Source of the DNA: Paucibacter sp. KBW04
GTDB lineage: Bacteria > Pseudomonadota > Gammaproteobacteria > Burkholderiales > Burkholderiaceae_C
Assembly: GCF_003852425.1 (NCBI RefSeq)
Contig: NZ_QAJN01000015.1
Span: 1 to 64,000 of the forward strand
Reading direction: 5' to 3'
DNA: 64,000 nt
Both the position numbers and the translations under genes were made by a program. Shown in pieces: positions 8,583 to 18,970 of this stretch. Under the pieces are notes generated by a model, which was given only the letters and a program-made list of their open reading frames with translations, did no database searches and was not told where the DNA came from. Positions within the stretch are counted from its first letter, which is position 1, and every line of letters begins with the position of its first letter.

Positions 8583-9995
8583 TCAGAGCCCTTGCTCGTC
8601 GGCGCTATTGCCGCTGTTGCCGTTGTTGGTGCTTAGCGGCTCGAGCGGCCGGACGCTGGCCTGTTGCTGCGGCTCACTCACCGTCTCGGTCTTGAGCTGA
8701 GTCGGCCTCGGCTTGGGCCGCACAGGCGTGGGGCCGGAGGCCGCCACAGCGGGCAGCGCGGCCAGGCTGGGCAGCAGCTGGGGCAGGTCTTCGTCATGGC
8801 CAATCGGGGTGCGCGCCTGCACTGGCTGCGCCTGAAGCTGGGCGGGCTGCGCCTGGGCAGTCGCCGGCTGTGATTGCACCTTGGCCGCGGCCTCGCCCGT
8901 GCCCAGCTTGACCCACAGGCCACGCAAGACATCGCGCTCCAGCCACAGGCCCAGCAGCATCAGGCCGCACAAGAACACGCTGGCCGCCACGGCCCGGCCG
9001 CCCCAATGCACGCCGTCCGACCACTGCTTGGCAGCGCGAGGCGTGATCAAGGTGCCCTGCGGCTCGGGCATGGCTTGCAGGCGCAGGGCCGACATGCTCT
9101 CCCCCGCAAGCCAGGCCCGCAGGTCCTGGGCCAGGGCTTCGACGCTGGAGTAGCGGCGCTCGGCCTGCGGCGCCACCGCCTTGTGAATCAACGCATCCAG
9201 GCTGAAACGCTGCGAGGTGCTGAGCGCCGACCAGGAAGCGGCGGGCGACAGCTCTTGCAAGCTGGGCGCCACCTCCGGCCGGCTGGGCGCCTGGGCGCAG
9301 CCTTCGACCAGGGCCCGCAGCAACACGCCGACCCCGAACACCTCGCTGCGCAGATTGGGCGACTCGCCCGCCTCAATCTCGGGGCTGGCATAGCCGGGCG
9401 CCGAGCTCAAGCCCATCACATGCTCCAGGGGGCTGATGGGGTCGGGCATGCGCAACAGGCCCAGGGCCATGATTCTCAGCTTGCGGTCGCGGCCCAGCCA
9501 GACCATGGAGGGATCGATCTCCGCCCATTGCCAGCCCTGGCGGTGGGCGGAGGCCAAGGCCTCGCAGAGCTGCAACAGCAGACCCAGGCGCTCGCGCAAA
9601 GCGAGGGCGCTGGTGGCCCGCAGCAGGGGCTGGCCGCCCACACCTTCAAAGATCAGATAGGGATGCCCCTGGGCCGTGACCCCGCTGTCGGTGGGCATGC
9701 AGAGCGCGGGGTGCTGGAGGGCTTCGAAATCGGCAGCCAGATCGCCGAAACGCAAGATCACACCCATGGCGCGTTCATTGCGGGGCAGTACCAGCACGGT
9801 GCCAAACTGGTCGGCCGCCAGCGCATGCCTGGCCTCGTACCACTGGGCCGCCTGCGCCGTCTGGCCAGCTGCTGGCCAGGATTCGCTGCCAAAACCATGC
9901 AGGACCGAACGCAAACGCCAGACGCCCAGGGCCGTACCCTCGCTCAGCAGGGCTGCAGCGGCGGGAGGCGGAAGGGCGAGTTCTGGCATGCGCAT
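8583..9995 (-). CDS. Degenerate protein-kinase-like membrane protein (probable pseudokinase)
   Basis: The 470-residue protein has an N-terminal region (about 15-310) laid out like a bacterial Ser/Thr kinase: a PYLIFEGVGGQPLL hinge, LLQLCEALASAHRQGWQWAEIDP in the place of the catalytic loop, RIMALGLLR in the place of DFG, and SAPGYASPEIEAGE resembling the APE region. The catalytic HRD aspartate context and the DFG metal-binding aspartate are not evident, so phosphotransfer is doubtful. A single membrane helix follows (about 332-352) and then a proline/glutamine-rich extracytoplasmic tail of ~110 residues. This is the topology of PknB-like sensors without PASTA repeats. It is a single gene converging on the binding protein; the partner is unknown. 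Confidence 0.7.
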   Translation of the reverse strand: MRMPELALPPPAAAALLSEGTALGVWRLRSVLHGFGSESWPAAGQTAQAAQWYEARHALAADQFGTVLVLPRNERAMGVILRFGDLAADFEALQHPALCMPTDSGVTAQGHPYLIFEGVGGQPLLRATSALALRERLGLLLQLCEALASAHRQGWQWAEIDPSMVWLGRDRKLRIMALGLLRMPDPISPLEHVMGLSSAPGYASPEIEAGESPNLRSEVFGVGVLLRALVEGCAQAPSRPEVAPSLQELSPAASWSALSTSQRFSLDALIHKAVAPQAERRYSSVEALAQDLRAWLAGESMSALRLQAMPEPQGTLITPRAAKQWSDGVHWGGRAVAASVFLCGLMLLGLWLERDVLRGLWVKLGTGEAAAKVQSQPATAQAQPAQLQAQPVQARTPIGHDEDLPQLLPSLAALPAVAASGPTPVRPKPRPTQLKTETVSEPQQQASVRPLEPLSTNNGNSGNSADEQGL

Positions 9996-10215
9996 AGGAA
10001 TTTTGTCGTTATGTTAGGGCCCTGTCGGAGCAAAACCTTGGCACAGCCTCCCCGCATCTGGGGGGCGACAAAGCGGCGATACGCGGTGCAGCGCGGCCGC
10101 AGCTTGGCAGGCATGACGATCGGCGCCGACCAAGCGAGGCTGGCATCATCTCAGCTTTCGCGCTCAGCGTCGGGCCAAGGGCCGCCCTTCGCCATCCCTA
10201 AAAAGATCAATTCCG

Positions 10216-12681
10216 ATGGAAAAACACGCCATGCACCACCCACACTCGACGCCGCGTCGGCCCCGGCAGTTACTGCTGAGCGCCCTGTGCGCCCTGACCC
10301 TACTGGCCCAGGGTTTGCCCGCAGCGGCCCAGGCAGCCAGCAGCTATCAGCAGCCCTCGGCCGCCGTGCGCGAGCTGCTGGACGCCCCCAATCTGCCGCG
10401 CCAGCTGATCTCCCCCGACCGCCAGACCCTGGCCCAGCTGGGCCAGCGCCGCCTGAGCAATGTGGAAGAGCTGGCCCGCCCCATGCTGCGCCTGGCCGGC
10501 CTGCGCTTTGACCCGGGCAACGCCAGCCCGCAGGCCGGCGCGCCCTTGCAATCCCTGAGCCTGCGCCCCTTGCTGGACCCGCAGGCGCCGGAACGTGAAA
10601 TCAGCCTGCCCGCTGGCGGCGCCTTCCACGCCTTTCACTGGTCACCGGACGGCAAGCGCTTTTTGCTGACCCGCCGCACGCCCCAGGCCACCGAGCTGTG
10701 GGTGGGCGAGACGGCCGGCGGCGCGCTGCGCCAGATCAAGGGCCTGAAGCTCAACCTGGTGCTGGCCCCGCTGGAGCCGGTCTGGCTGAGCCCAAATGAA
10801 TTCTTGGTGCTGGCCGTGCCCGCCTCGCGCGGCGCCGCCCCCACCCCGCCCAAGGCGCCCAGCGGCCCGACGGTGCAGGAAAGCTTTGGCCGCAATTCGC
10901 CCGAGCGCACCTATCCCGATCTGCTGAAGAACAGCTTCGATCAAGCCTTGCTGGACTACCACGCGCGCAGCCAGATCACCGCCGTCAACCTCGCCACGGG
11001 CGCGCTGCGCGCCCTCGGTGAGCCGGGCCTGTTCAGCGCTCTGAGCAGCAGCGGCGAAGGCGCGCAGACCGTGCTGCTGAGCGAGCGCCTGAGCCGCCCC
11101 TTCAGCTATAGCCTGCCTTGGGAGGACTTCCCGCGCACGGTGGAGCTGCGCTCGCGCGATGGCGCGGTGCTGCGCGAGCTGGCCAAAGTGCCGCTCAAGC
11201 AAGGCGTGGTGCTGGAAGGGGTGGTCACCGGGCCGCGCGCCTTCTTTGCCGCACCGGGCAAAAACGCGGCCGTGTTCTGGGTCGAGGCCCTGGACGGCGG
11301 CAATCCGAACACCAAAGCCCCCCATCGCGACCGCCTGATGCGCCTGGACCCGCCCTTCAAGGGCGAGGCCCAGGAGGTGCAGCGCCTGGCCCAGCGCTTT
11401 GTGCGCCTGAGCTTTTTGGACGATGGTCAAAACGCCTTGCTGACCGAGCTGGATAGACAAAAGTCCTGGCTGCGCACCTCGCTGCAGCCCCTTGCCGGAG
11501 GCCCCGGCAAGACCGTGTTCGACCATTCGCTGCGTGAGCGCTATCGCCACCCCGGCGTCCCGCAGACCCGTATGCTGGCCAACGGCCGCCAAGCCGTCAT
11601 CGCGGCCCAAGGCGAGCTGCTGCTGGCCGGCCCCGGCGCCAGCCCGCAGGGCGAGCGGCCCTTCCTCGACCGACTCAGCCTGAAGGACCTGAGCGTACAG
11701 CGCCTGTTCCAGTCGGACGAGAACGCCTACGAGCAAGCCCTGCTGGTGCTGGACAAGGGCCGCCTGCTGACCCAGCGCGAAAGCGCCAACCAGCCTCCCC
11801 AGCTGATTCTGCGCAGCGGCGCAGGCTTTGAGGAGGAGCGGGTGCTCACCCAGGCCAAAGACCCCAGCCCCCAGCTGCGCAAGATCCGCCGCGAGCTGAT
11901 CACCTTCAAGCGGGCCGACGGCGTGGACCTGAGCTTCTGGCTCTATCTGCCGCCCGACTACCGCACCGGTGAGCGCCGCCCGGCCCTGGCCTGGGCCTAC
12001 CCGCTGGAGTACACCGATGCCAGCACGGCCGGCCAGGTCAGCGGTTCGGCGAATCGCTTCACCAGCATCTCGCCGCTCAGCCCGCTCATGCTGTTGATGG
12101 ACGGCTTTGTGGTGCTCAGCGACGCCACCATGCCGGTGGTGGGCGACCCCAAAACGGTGAATGACAGCTTTGTCGAGCAGATCACCATGAATGCCCGTGC
12201 CATCATCGACAAGGCCGAGGAGCTGGGCGTCGTCGACCCCAAACGCATGGCGGTGGGCGGCCACAGCTATGGCGCCTTTATGACGGCCAATCTGCTGGCC
12301 CACACCAAGCTGTTCAAAACCGGCATCGCCCGCAGCGGCGCCTACAACCGCACGCTGACGCCGTTTGGCTTCCAGAGCGAGCGGCGCTCGCTGTGGGAGG
12401 CACAGGACGTGTACCTGAAGCTCTCGCCATTTTTGTACGCCAACCAGATCAAGGAGCCCCTGCTGCTGATCCACGGCGAGGCAGACAACAACTCCGGCAC
12501 CTTCCCCATGCAGAGCGAGCGCCTCTACCAGGCCCTGGCCGGCACCGGTGGCTCGGTGCGTTATGTCACCCTGCCCTTTGAGTCGCATGGCTACACGGCG
12601 CGCGAGTCGGTCGGCCATGTGCAGTGGGAAATGAGCCAGTGGCTGAAGACGCAGCTGGGCGACCCGCGGGCGCCACGTTGA
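10216..12681 (+). CDS. Prolyl-oligopeptidase-family (S9) serine peptidase
   Basis: The 821-residue secreted peptidase has a signal peptide (LLLSALCALTLLAQGLPAAAQA) after a short basic start. An N-terminal beta-propeller-like part (about 60-560) is followed by a C-terminal alpha/beta hydrolase (about 560-815). The nucleophile elbow is GGHSYGAFM with Ser at about 684. The acid residue is probably in LLLIHGEADNNSG and the histidine in FESHGYTARE. The elbow context and the RSGAYNRTLTPFGFQ segment resemble glutamyl endopeptidases of the S9D/CGEP type more than dipeptidyl peptidase IV. Both ATG 10216 and ATG 10231 are possible starts. It would degrade peptides in the periplasm. It is a single gene, divergent from the kinase-like gene across a 220-bp spacer. 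Confidence 0.88.
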   Translation: MEKHAMHHPHSTPRRPRQLLLSALCALTLLAQGLPAAAQAASSYQQPSAAVRELLDAPNLPRQLISPDRQTLAQLGQRRLSNVEELARPMLRLAGLRFDPGNASPQAGAPLQSLSLRPLLDPQAPEREISLPAGGAFHAFHWSPDGKRFLLTRRTPQATELWVGETAGGALRQIKGLKLNLVLAPLEPVWLSPNEFLVLAVPASRGAAPTPPKAPSGPTVQESFGRNSPERTYPDLLKNSFDQALLDYHARSQITAVNLATGALRALGEPGLFSALSSSGEGAQTVLLSERLSRPFSYSLPWEDFPRTVELRSRDGAVLRELAKVPLKQGVVLEGVVTGPRAFFAAPGKNAAVFWVEALDGGNPNTKAPHRDRLMRLDPPFKGEAQEVQRLAQRFVRLSFLDDGQNALLTELDRQKSWLRTSLQPLAGGPGKTVFDHSLRERYRHPGVPQTRMLANGRQAVIAAQGELLLAGPGASPQGERPFLDRLSLKDLSVQRLFQSDENAYEQALLVLDKGRLLTQRESANQPPQLILRSGAGFEEERVLTQAKDPSPQLRKIRRELITFKRADGVDLSFWLYLPPDYRTGERRPALAWAYPLEYTDASTAGQVSGSANRFTSISPLSPLMLLMDGFVVLSDATMPVVGDPKTVNDSFVEQITMNARAIIDKAEELGVVDPKRMAVGGHSYGAFMTANLLAHTKLFKTGIARSGAYNRTLTPFGFQSERRSLWEAQDVYLKLSPFLYANQIKEPLLLIHGEADNNSGTFPMQSERLYQALAGTGGSVRYVTLPFESHGYTARESVGHVQWEMSQWLKTQLGDPRAPR

Positions 12682-12684
12682 ACC

Positions 12685-12706
12685 GCGGGCCCGGCAGCGG
12701 GCCCGC
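12685..12706. terminator. GC-rich hairpin between convergent genes
   Basis: GCGGGCCC (12685-12692) pairs perfectly with GGGCCCGC (12699-12706) around a 6-nt loop. It sits between the stop of the S9 peptidase gene and the stop of the histidine kinase gene. There is no T-tract on either side, so it is only terminator-like. Confidence 0.4.
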
Positions 12707-12708
12707 CC

Positions 12709-15315
<2,607 letters not shown>

Positions 15316-15325
15316 GGCGCGAGGA

Positions 15326-16168
15326 TCAATTCACCAGGATTTCGGTCAGGCCATTGCGCTTGGCGGCGGCTTTGAGGCGGCCATCCCGTTTGATGGCGGC
15401 CACAAACTCGTCCACACGCGCCAGCCAGACGGCGTCGCCCTGCTTGAGTGCGTAGGCATAGGGCAAGGTGAAGAAGGGGCTGGGCGGCGAGATCAGCCGA
15501 GCCCAATCGGCGTTGTCCAAGAGGCGGCGGCTGTAGGGATAGTCCGTCATGAAAACATCGACGCGACCGCTCTCCAGCTCGGCCTCGCGGGTGGCCGGCG
15601 GACGCACGATCACCATCTTGGCGTTCTTGAGCGCCTGGCCCATCACCGGCTCCATAAAGGTGCCGGCCTGCACGCCGACAACGACGCCGGGCTTGTCGAT
15701 ATCTGACCACTCACGCACGGTCCGGCTGGCCCGGGTGGTGACGCCGTAGATATCGCTGCGCAAATAGGGTTGGCTGAAGCTCAGATGCTCTTTGCGCTGC
15801 GGCAGCACGCCGACGGCGAACATGGCCACATCACAGCGCTCGCTCTTGAGGTCGTCCACCAGTTGCGGGAAGGAGCTTTCCACATATTTCAGCTGCACCT
15901 TCAGGTCGCGGGCGAATTCGGCCGACAGCTCGATATCGATGCCACCCAGCTGTTCATTGCGCGGGTTGCGATAGGTGACGCCGTAATAGTCCGGCCAGAT
16001 GCAGACCCGCAAGGTGCCGCTGCGCTGCACCCGTTCCAGCACCGAGCCTCCAGCGGCCGCGTTCGCGCCGCCTGCCGCCAGCGCGGCCCCTGCGGCCGAG
16101 AACGCCAACAAGGCCGTCGCCAGGCCAAGGCCCAGAGTCGAACGCACACCACGCCACTCGCTCAACAT
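15326..16168 (-). CDS. Periplasmic solute-binding protein, family 3 (kinase-linked)
   Basis: This amino-acid-type binding protein of about 280 residues has a signal peptide (ATALLAFSAAGAALAAGGANA) and then VQRSGTLRVCIWPDYYGVTYRNP, GGIDIELSAEFARDL, VDDLKSERCDVAMFAVGVLPQR and EHLSFSQPYLRSDIYGV, all typical of the SBP_bac_3 fold. ATG 16168 is chosen because an AGGAG lies 8 nt upstream; a GTG at 16192 is less likely. No ABC permease or ATPase gene is present. Instead it sits between an HD-GYP gene and a histidine kinase gene on one transcript, which points to a sensory rather than a transport role. That role is inference from context. Confidence 0.85.
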   Translation of the reverse strand: MLSEWRGVRSTLGLGLATALLAFSAAGAALAAGGANAAAGGSVLERVQRSGTLRVCIWPDYYGVTYRNPRNEQLGGIDIELSAEFARDLKVQLKYVESSFPQLVDDLKSERCDVAMFAVGVLPQRKEHLSFSQPYLRSDIYGVTTRASRTVREWSDIDKPGVVVGVQAGTFMEPVMGQALKNAKMVIVRPPATREAELESGRVDVFMTDYPYSRRLLDNADWARLISPPSPFFTLPYAYALKQGDAVWLARVDEFVAAIKRDGRLKAAAKRNGLTEILVN

Positions 16169-16204
16169 AACGCTTCTCCTGTTCGCACCCACCGATGCAA
16201 TGCA

Positions 16205-16969
16205 TCAGGCCGCTTCGGCCAAAGATTCCAAGCTCGGTGGATGATCGGTGATGCGATTGCGCAATGCAATGAACTCTGTTGCATTGCTGAGAAGTTGTTC
16301 GACCAAACGCGGGTCAAAGGCCGCTCCGCTCTGCTCGGCCAGCATCGACAAGGCCTCATCGTCCGCATAGGCTTTGCGGTAGCAGCGGTCCATGGTCAGG
16401 GCATCGAAGAAGTCCACCACGGCCACGATGCGCCCCGAAATCGGAATCGCCTCGCGCGCCAGACCCAGGGGGTAGCCGGTGCCATCCCAGCGCTCGTGAT
16501 GCGACATCGCCACCTCGGCCGCCAGTTGAAACAAGGGGATGCGCGAGCGCCCCAGGATCTGCGCACCAATGACCGGGTGGCGCTTCATCACCTCACGCTC
16601 TTCTTGCGTGTAAGTACCTGGTTTCTTCAACACACAATCGGGCACGCCGATCTTGCCCACATCGTGCATGGGCGCCGCATGGCGCAGCATCTGCGCGAAA
16701 CGCGGTGCTTCCCCGCATTTCAGAGCCAAGGCCTCGGCCAGATGACCGATGCGGATGATGTGCACGCCCGTGTCATCGTCGCGCAGCTCGGCCGCCAGGG
16801 CCAGGCGCAGCAAGGCCTCGTGATGGGCGTTGGCCACCTCGCGCAGGGCCCTGTTGCGCTCTTGATACATGACCCCTAGATCGGCAATGATGCGCTCCAT
16901 CTGGGCAGCGGCCGCATCGTCGAAACTGCGGTCGCTGCGCGGCGGGCGCAAGTTCAGGCTGGTTTCCAT
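16205..16969 (-). CDS. HD-GYP domain protein, probable cyclic-di-GMP phosphodiesterase
   Basis: About 254 residues carry a complete HD-GYP domain: AAELRDDDTGVHIIRIG, the HD pair in MHDVGKIGVPD, and the GYP signature in SHHERWDGTGYP, followed by RIVAVVDFFDALTMDRCYR. The metal and signature residues appear intact, so hydrolysis of c-di-GMP is likely. There is no REC domain in the protein itself; a stand-alone REC is encoded immediately upstream, with its stop 6 bp before this start. The pair therefore behaves like a split RpfG-type regulator. ATG 16969 (METSLNL) is preferred over the TTG two codons upstream. Confidence 0.9.
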   Translation of the reverse strand: METSLNLRPPRSDRSFDDAAAAQMERIIADLGVMYQERNRALREVANAHHEALLRLALAAELRDDDTGVHIIRIGHLAEALALKCGEAPRFAQMLRHAAPMHDVGKIGVPDCVLKKPGTYTQEEREVMKRHPVIGAQILGRSRIPLFQLAAEVAMSHHERWDGTGYPLGLAREAIPISGRIVAVVDFFDALTMDRCYRKAYADDEALSMLAEQSGAAFDPRLVEQLLSNATEFIALRNRITDHPPSLESLAEAA

Positions 16970-16975
16970 GGTCAA

Positions 16976-17347
16976 TCAGGCGGTGGCCCAGGAATTGGAG
17001 ATATGCCCGATCAGTTGCAAGGGGCTGAAGGGTTTCACCATATAGGCATCGGCCCCGGCCTGCATGCCGGCCTCGCGATCCCGTGCATGACCACGGGCAC
17101 TGAGCAGCAAGACATGGATGCCTGCCAACTCGGTGTTAGCCTTGAGCCGGCGGCAGACGTCCAAGCCATCCAAATCGCCGGGCATCATGACATCAAGTAA
17201 CACAATATCTGGACGCAAAACCGCGGCAGCTTCCAGGGCGGAGCGGGCATCAAAAGCCTCATGCACCTCGCAGTCCTCGAACTCCAGCGTCATGCGAACC
17301 AGCTTGCGGATATCGGCGTGATCATCGACAACGAGGATCTTTTTCAT
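16976..17347 (-). CDS. Single-domain response regulator
   Basis: The protein of about 123 residues is a receiver domain only. It has the acidic pair in KKILVVDDHAD, the phospho-acceptor in VLLDVMMPGDLDG, the conserved Ser in VLLLSARGH and Lys in YMVKPFSP. ATG 17347 has a GGAG 8-12 nt upstream; an earlier in-frame start at 17377 would add a non-conserved leader. It is the first gene of the REC/HD-GYP/binding protein/kinase run and probably controls the HD-GYP protein by protein contact after phosphorylation. It is divergent from the HTH-REC gene across 109 bp, which must contain both promoters. Confidence 0.92.
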   Translation of the reverse strand: MKKILVVDDHADIRKLVRMTLEFEDCEVHEAFDARSALEAAAVLRPDIVLLDVMMPGDLDGLDVCRRLKANTELAGIHVLLLSARGHARDREAGMQAGADAYMVKPFSPLQLIGHISNSWATA

Positions 17348-17456
17348 GGCAGGACTCCGGCGGAATGTGATTTTCACCTTTCAAATTTATCAAATTCAAC
17401 AAATTAACTCCCTAATTTCCGCGCCACACGCATAGAAATTTCGGCAAAATTGCGCA

Positions 17457-18173
17457 ATGCCCAACAATAAAACACAAACTGTTAACGAACGCCCGGACTG
17501 CAGCACGATGGAAGTTGCGCGCATGTTGGGCTTGGCCGTCCGTTCGGTGCAATTGATGGTGGATCGGGGCGACCTCACGGCATGGAAAACCCCGGGCGGG
17601 CATCGCCGAATTTCCCGCAGCTCGGTGGAGGCCTGGACGGCCCAGCGCTCCGGCGCCGTGGCCCAGGGCCAGCACCGTGTTGAACGCCTACGCGCCGAAG
17701 GCGCTGGCCAAACGATCAGCCCGGCGCCACGCGCTCGCGCCGGCCGCCCGGCTCGCGCCGCCCACACGCCTCGCCTCCTGGTGATCGAGGATTCGGTGCA
17801 TTTCCAGAACCTGGTGTCGCTGCTGGTTGGGCAGGAGTTCCCGGGCGTCGAACTGCATATGGCGCATGACGGCATCGTTGGCTTGGCCATGTGCGGGCAA
17901 TTGTTGCCCGATGTGCTGATCGTTGACATCTTGCTGCCCGGCATCGACGGCGCCACCCTGATCACCAGCCTGCGCTCGCAGCCCCAGTTTGCGCAAAGCA
18001 AGCTGATCGTCGTCACCTCGCTGGACGAAGCACAGCGCGCGCCCTATGCCTTCGCCCTGGCCGGTGTGCCCGTGGTCCACAAGCCGGATTTGGTGAAGCA
18101 ACTGCCCCTGCTGCTGCGCGAAGCCCTGGCCGAACATCTGCGCCCGCAAGCGACGAACGAAGCCAGTTCATGA
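17457..18173 (+). CDS. Response regulator with N-terminal MerR/excisionase-type HTH and C-terminal REC
   Basis: The 238-residue protein has a reversed architecture. Residues about 17-65 are an excisionase/MerR-like winged helix (STMEVARMLGLAVRSVQLMVD, then WKTPGGHRRISRSSVEAW). A basic alanine/arginine linker follows, and residues about 100-225 are a receiver with RLLVIEDSV, phospho-Asp in VLIVDILLPGIDG, VVTSLDEA and VVHKPDL. Most response regulators carry REC first. It probably binds DNA as a MerR- or BldC-like protein under phosphorylation control. Its stop overlaps the start of the REC-Hpt gene by 4 bp (ATGA), so the two are co-translated. The upstream region is shared with the divergent response regulator. 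Confidence 0.88.
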   Translation: MPNNKTQTVNERPDCSTMEVARMLGLAVRSVQLMVDRGDLTAWKTPGGHRRISRSSVEAWTAQRSGAVAQGQHRVERLRAEGAGQTISPAPRARAGRPARAAHTPRLLVIEDSVHFQNLVSLLVGQEFPGVELHMAHDGIVGLAMCGQLLPDVLIVDILLPGIDGATLITSLRSQPQFAQSKLIVVTSLDEAQRAPYAFALAGVPVVHKPDLVKQLPLLLREALAEHLRPQATNEASS

Positions 18174-18946
18174 GCCTGCCCCGCGTCCTGTTGGTGGAGG
18201 ACAATGCCTCCTTGCAGCATTTCGTCAGCTCCGCTTTTGCCGATTTGGGCGTGGAACTGAGCTGTTGCAGCCATGTGGACGAGGCTTTGGCGCTCTTGCG
18301 CGACACCCAAGTCGCGCTGATTCTGACCGATCTGATGATGCCCGGCCGCTCGGGCTATGACTTGATTCAATGCCTGGCGGACGAGCCCGCGCTGCAAGGC
18401 CAGGCCCGGCTGGTGGTCTTCAGCGCCGGCCTGACCCACCAGGTGCGCGAGCGCCTGAGCCAGCCACATGTCTGGCGCTTGCTGGCCAAGCCCTGCTCGC
18501 TCGCCGATTTGCAAGCCTGTGTCGAGGACGCGCTGGCCGAGTTGGCACTGAAGAGCAGCCCGCCCGACGCGCCACCCGCCCAAACCGCAGGCCCTGTAGA
18601 CGCAAGCCAGCTCACACCAAACCACGAGCACACGCAGCTGCTGGAAGCAGCGATCGAGCGCAATTTCGGTGGCGATCGGGCCTTTTACGAAACCTTTCGC
18701 AGCGACTGCCTGAAGCAGTTCTTCGTGGACATCGCGTCCGGCGACAGCGCCTGCGAGCGCGGCGACGCCCAGGCCCTGCGTCTGGTGGCCCACAGCCTCA
18801 AATCGGTGCTGCTGATCCTGGGCCACGATGCCGAAGGCGAGATTGCCCGCCAGCTGGAGCAAGCCGCGGCCCTGCAACAGTGGGATGCCGCCCGCCAAGG
18901 CTGGCAGGCCTTGCGACAGATTCTGCAGAACCTGCAAGCGGGGTAG
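18170..18946 (+). CDS. REC-Hpt phosphorelay protein
   Basis: The 258-residue protein has an N-terminal receiver (about 3-122: VLLVEDNAS, phospho-Asp in LILTDLMMPGRSG, Lys in WRLLAKPCS). It is joined by a proline-rich linker to a C-terminal histidine phosphotransfer domain with the acceptor in LVAHSLKSVLLILG. It can in principle accept phosphate on Asp and hand it on through His, linking the PAS kinase to the HTH-REC regulator. There is no output domain. It is translationally coupled to the HTH-REC gene and converges with priA 24 bp further on. Confidence 0.9.
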   Translation: MSLPRVLLVEDNASLQHFVSSAFADLGVELSCCSHVDEALALLRDTQVALILTDLMMPGRSGYDLIQCLADEPALQGQARLVVFSAGLTHQVRERLSQPHVWRLLAKPCSLADLQACVEDALAELALKSSPPDAPPAQTAGPVDASQLTPNHEHTQLLEAAIERNFGGDRAFYETFRSDCLKQFFVDIASGDSACERGDAQALRLVAHSLKSVLLILGHDAEGEIARQLEQAAALQQWDAARQGWQALRQILQNLQAG

Positions 18947-18970
18947 CACTCAGCCGCTTAGGCAGGCCTC

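Noticed and set aside
10642-12618. 658-residue open frame antisense to the S9 peptidase
   Set aside because: It has the same antisense-frame character; the peptidase frame has all catalytic motifs and a signal peptide.
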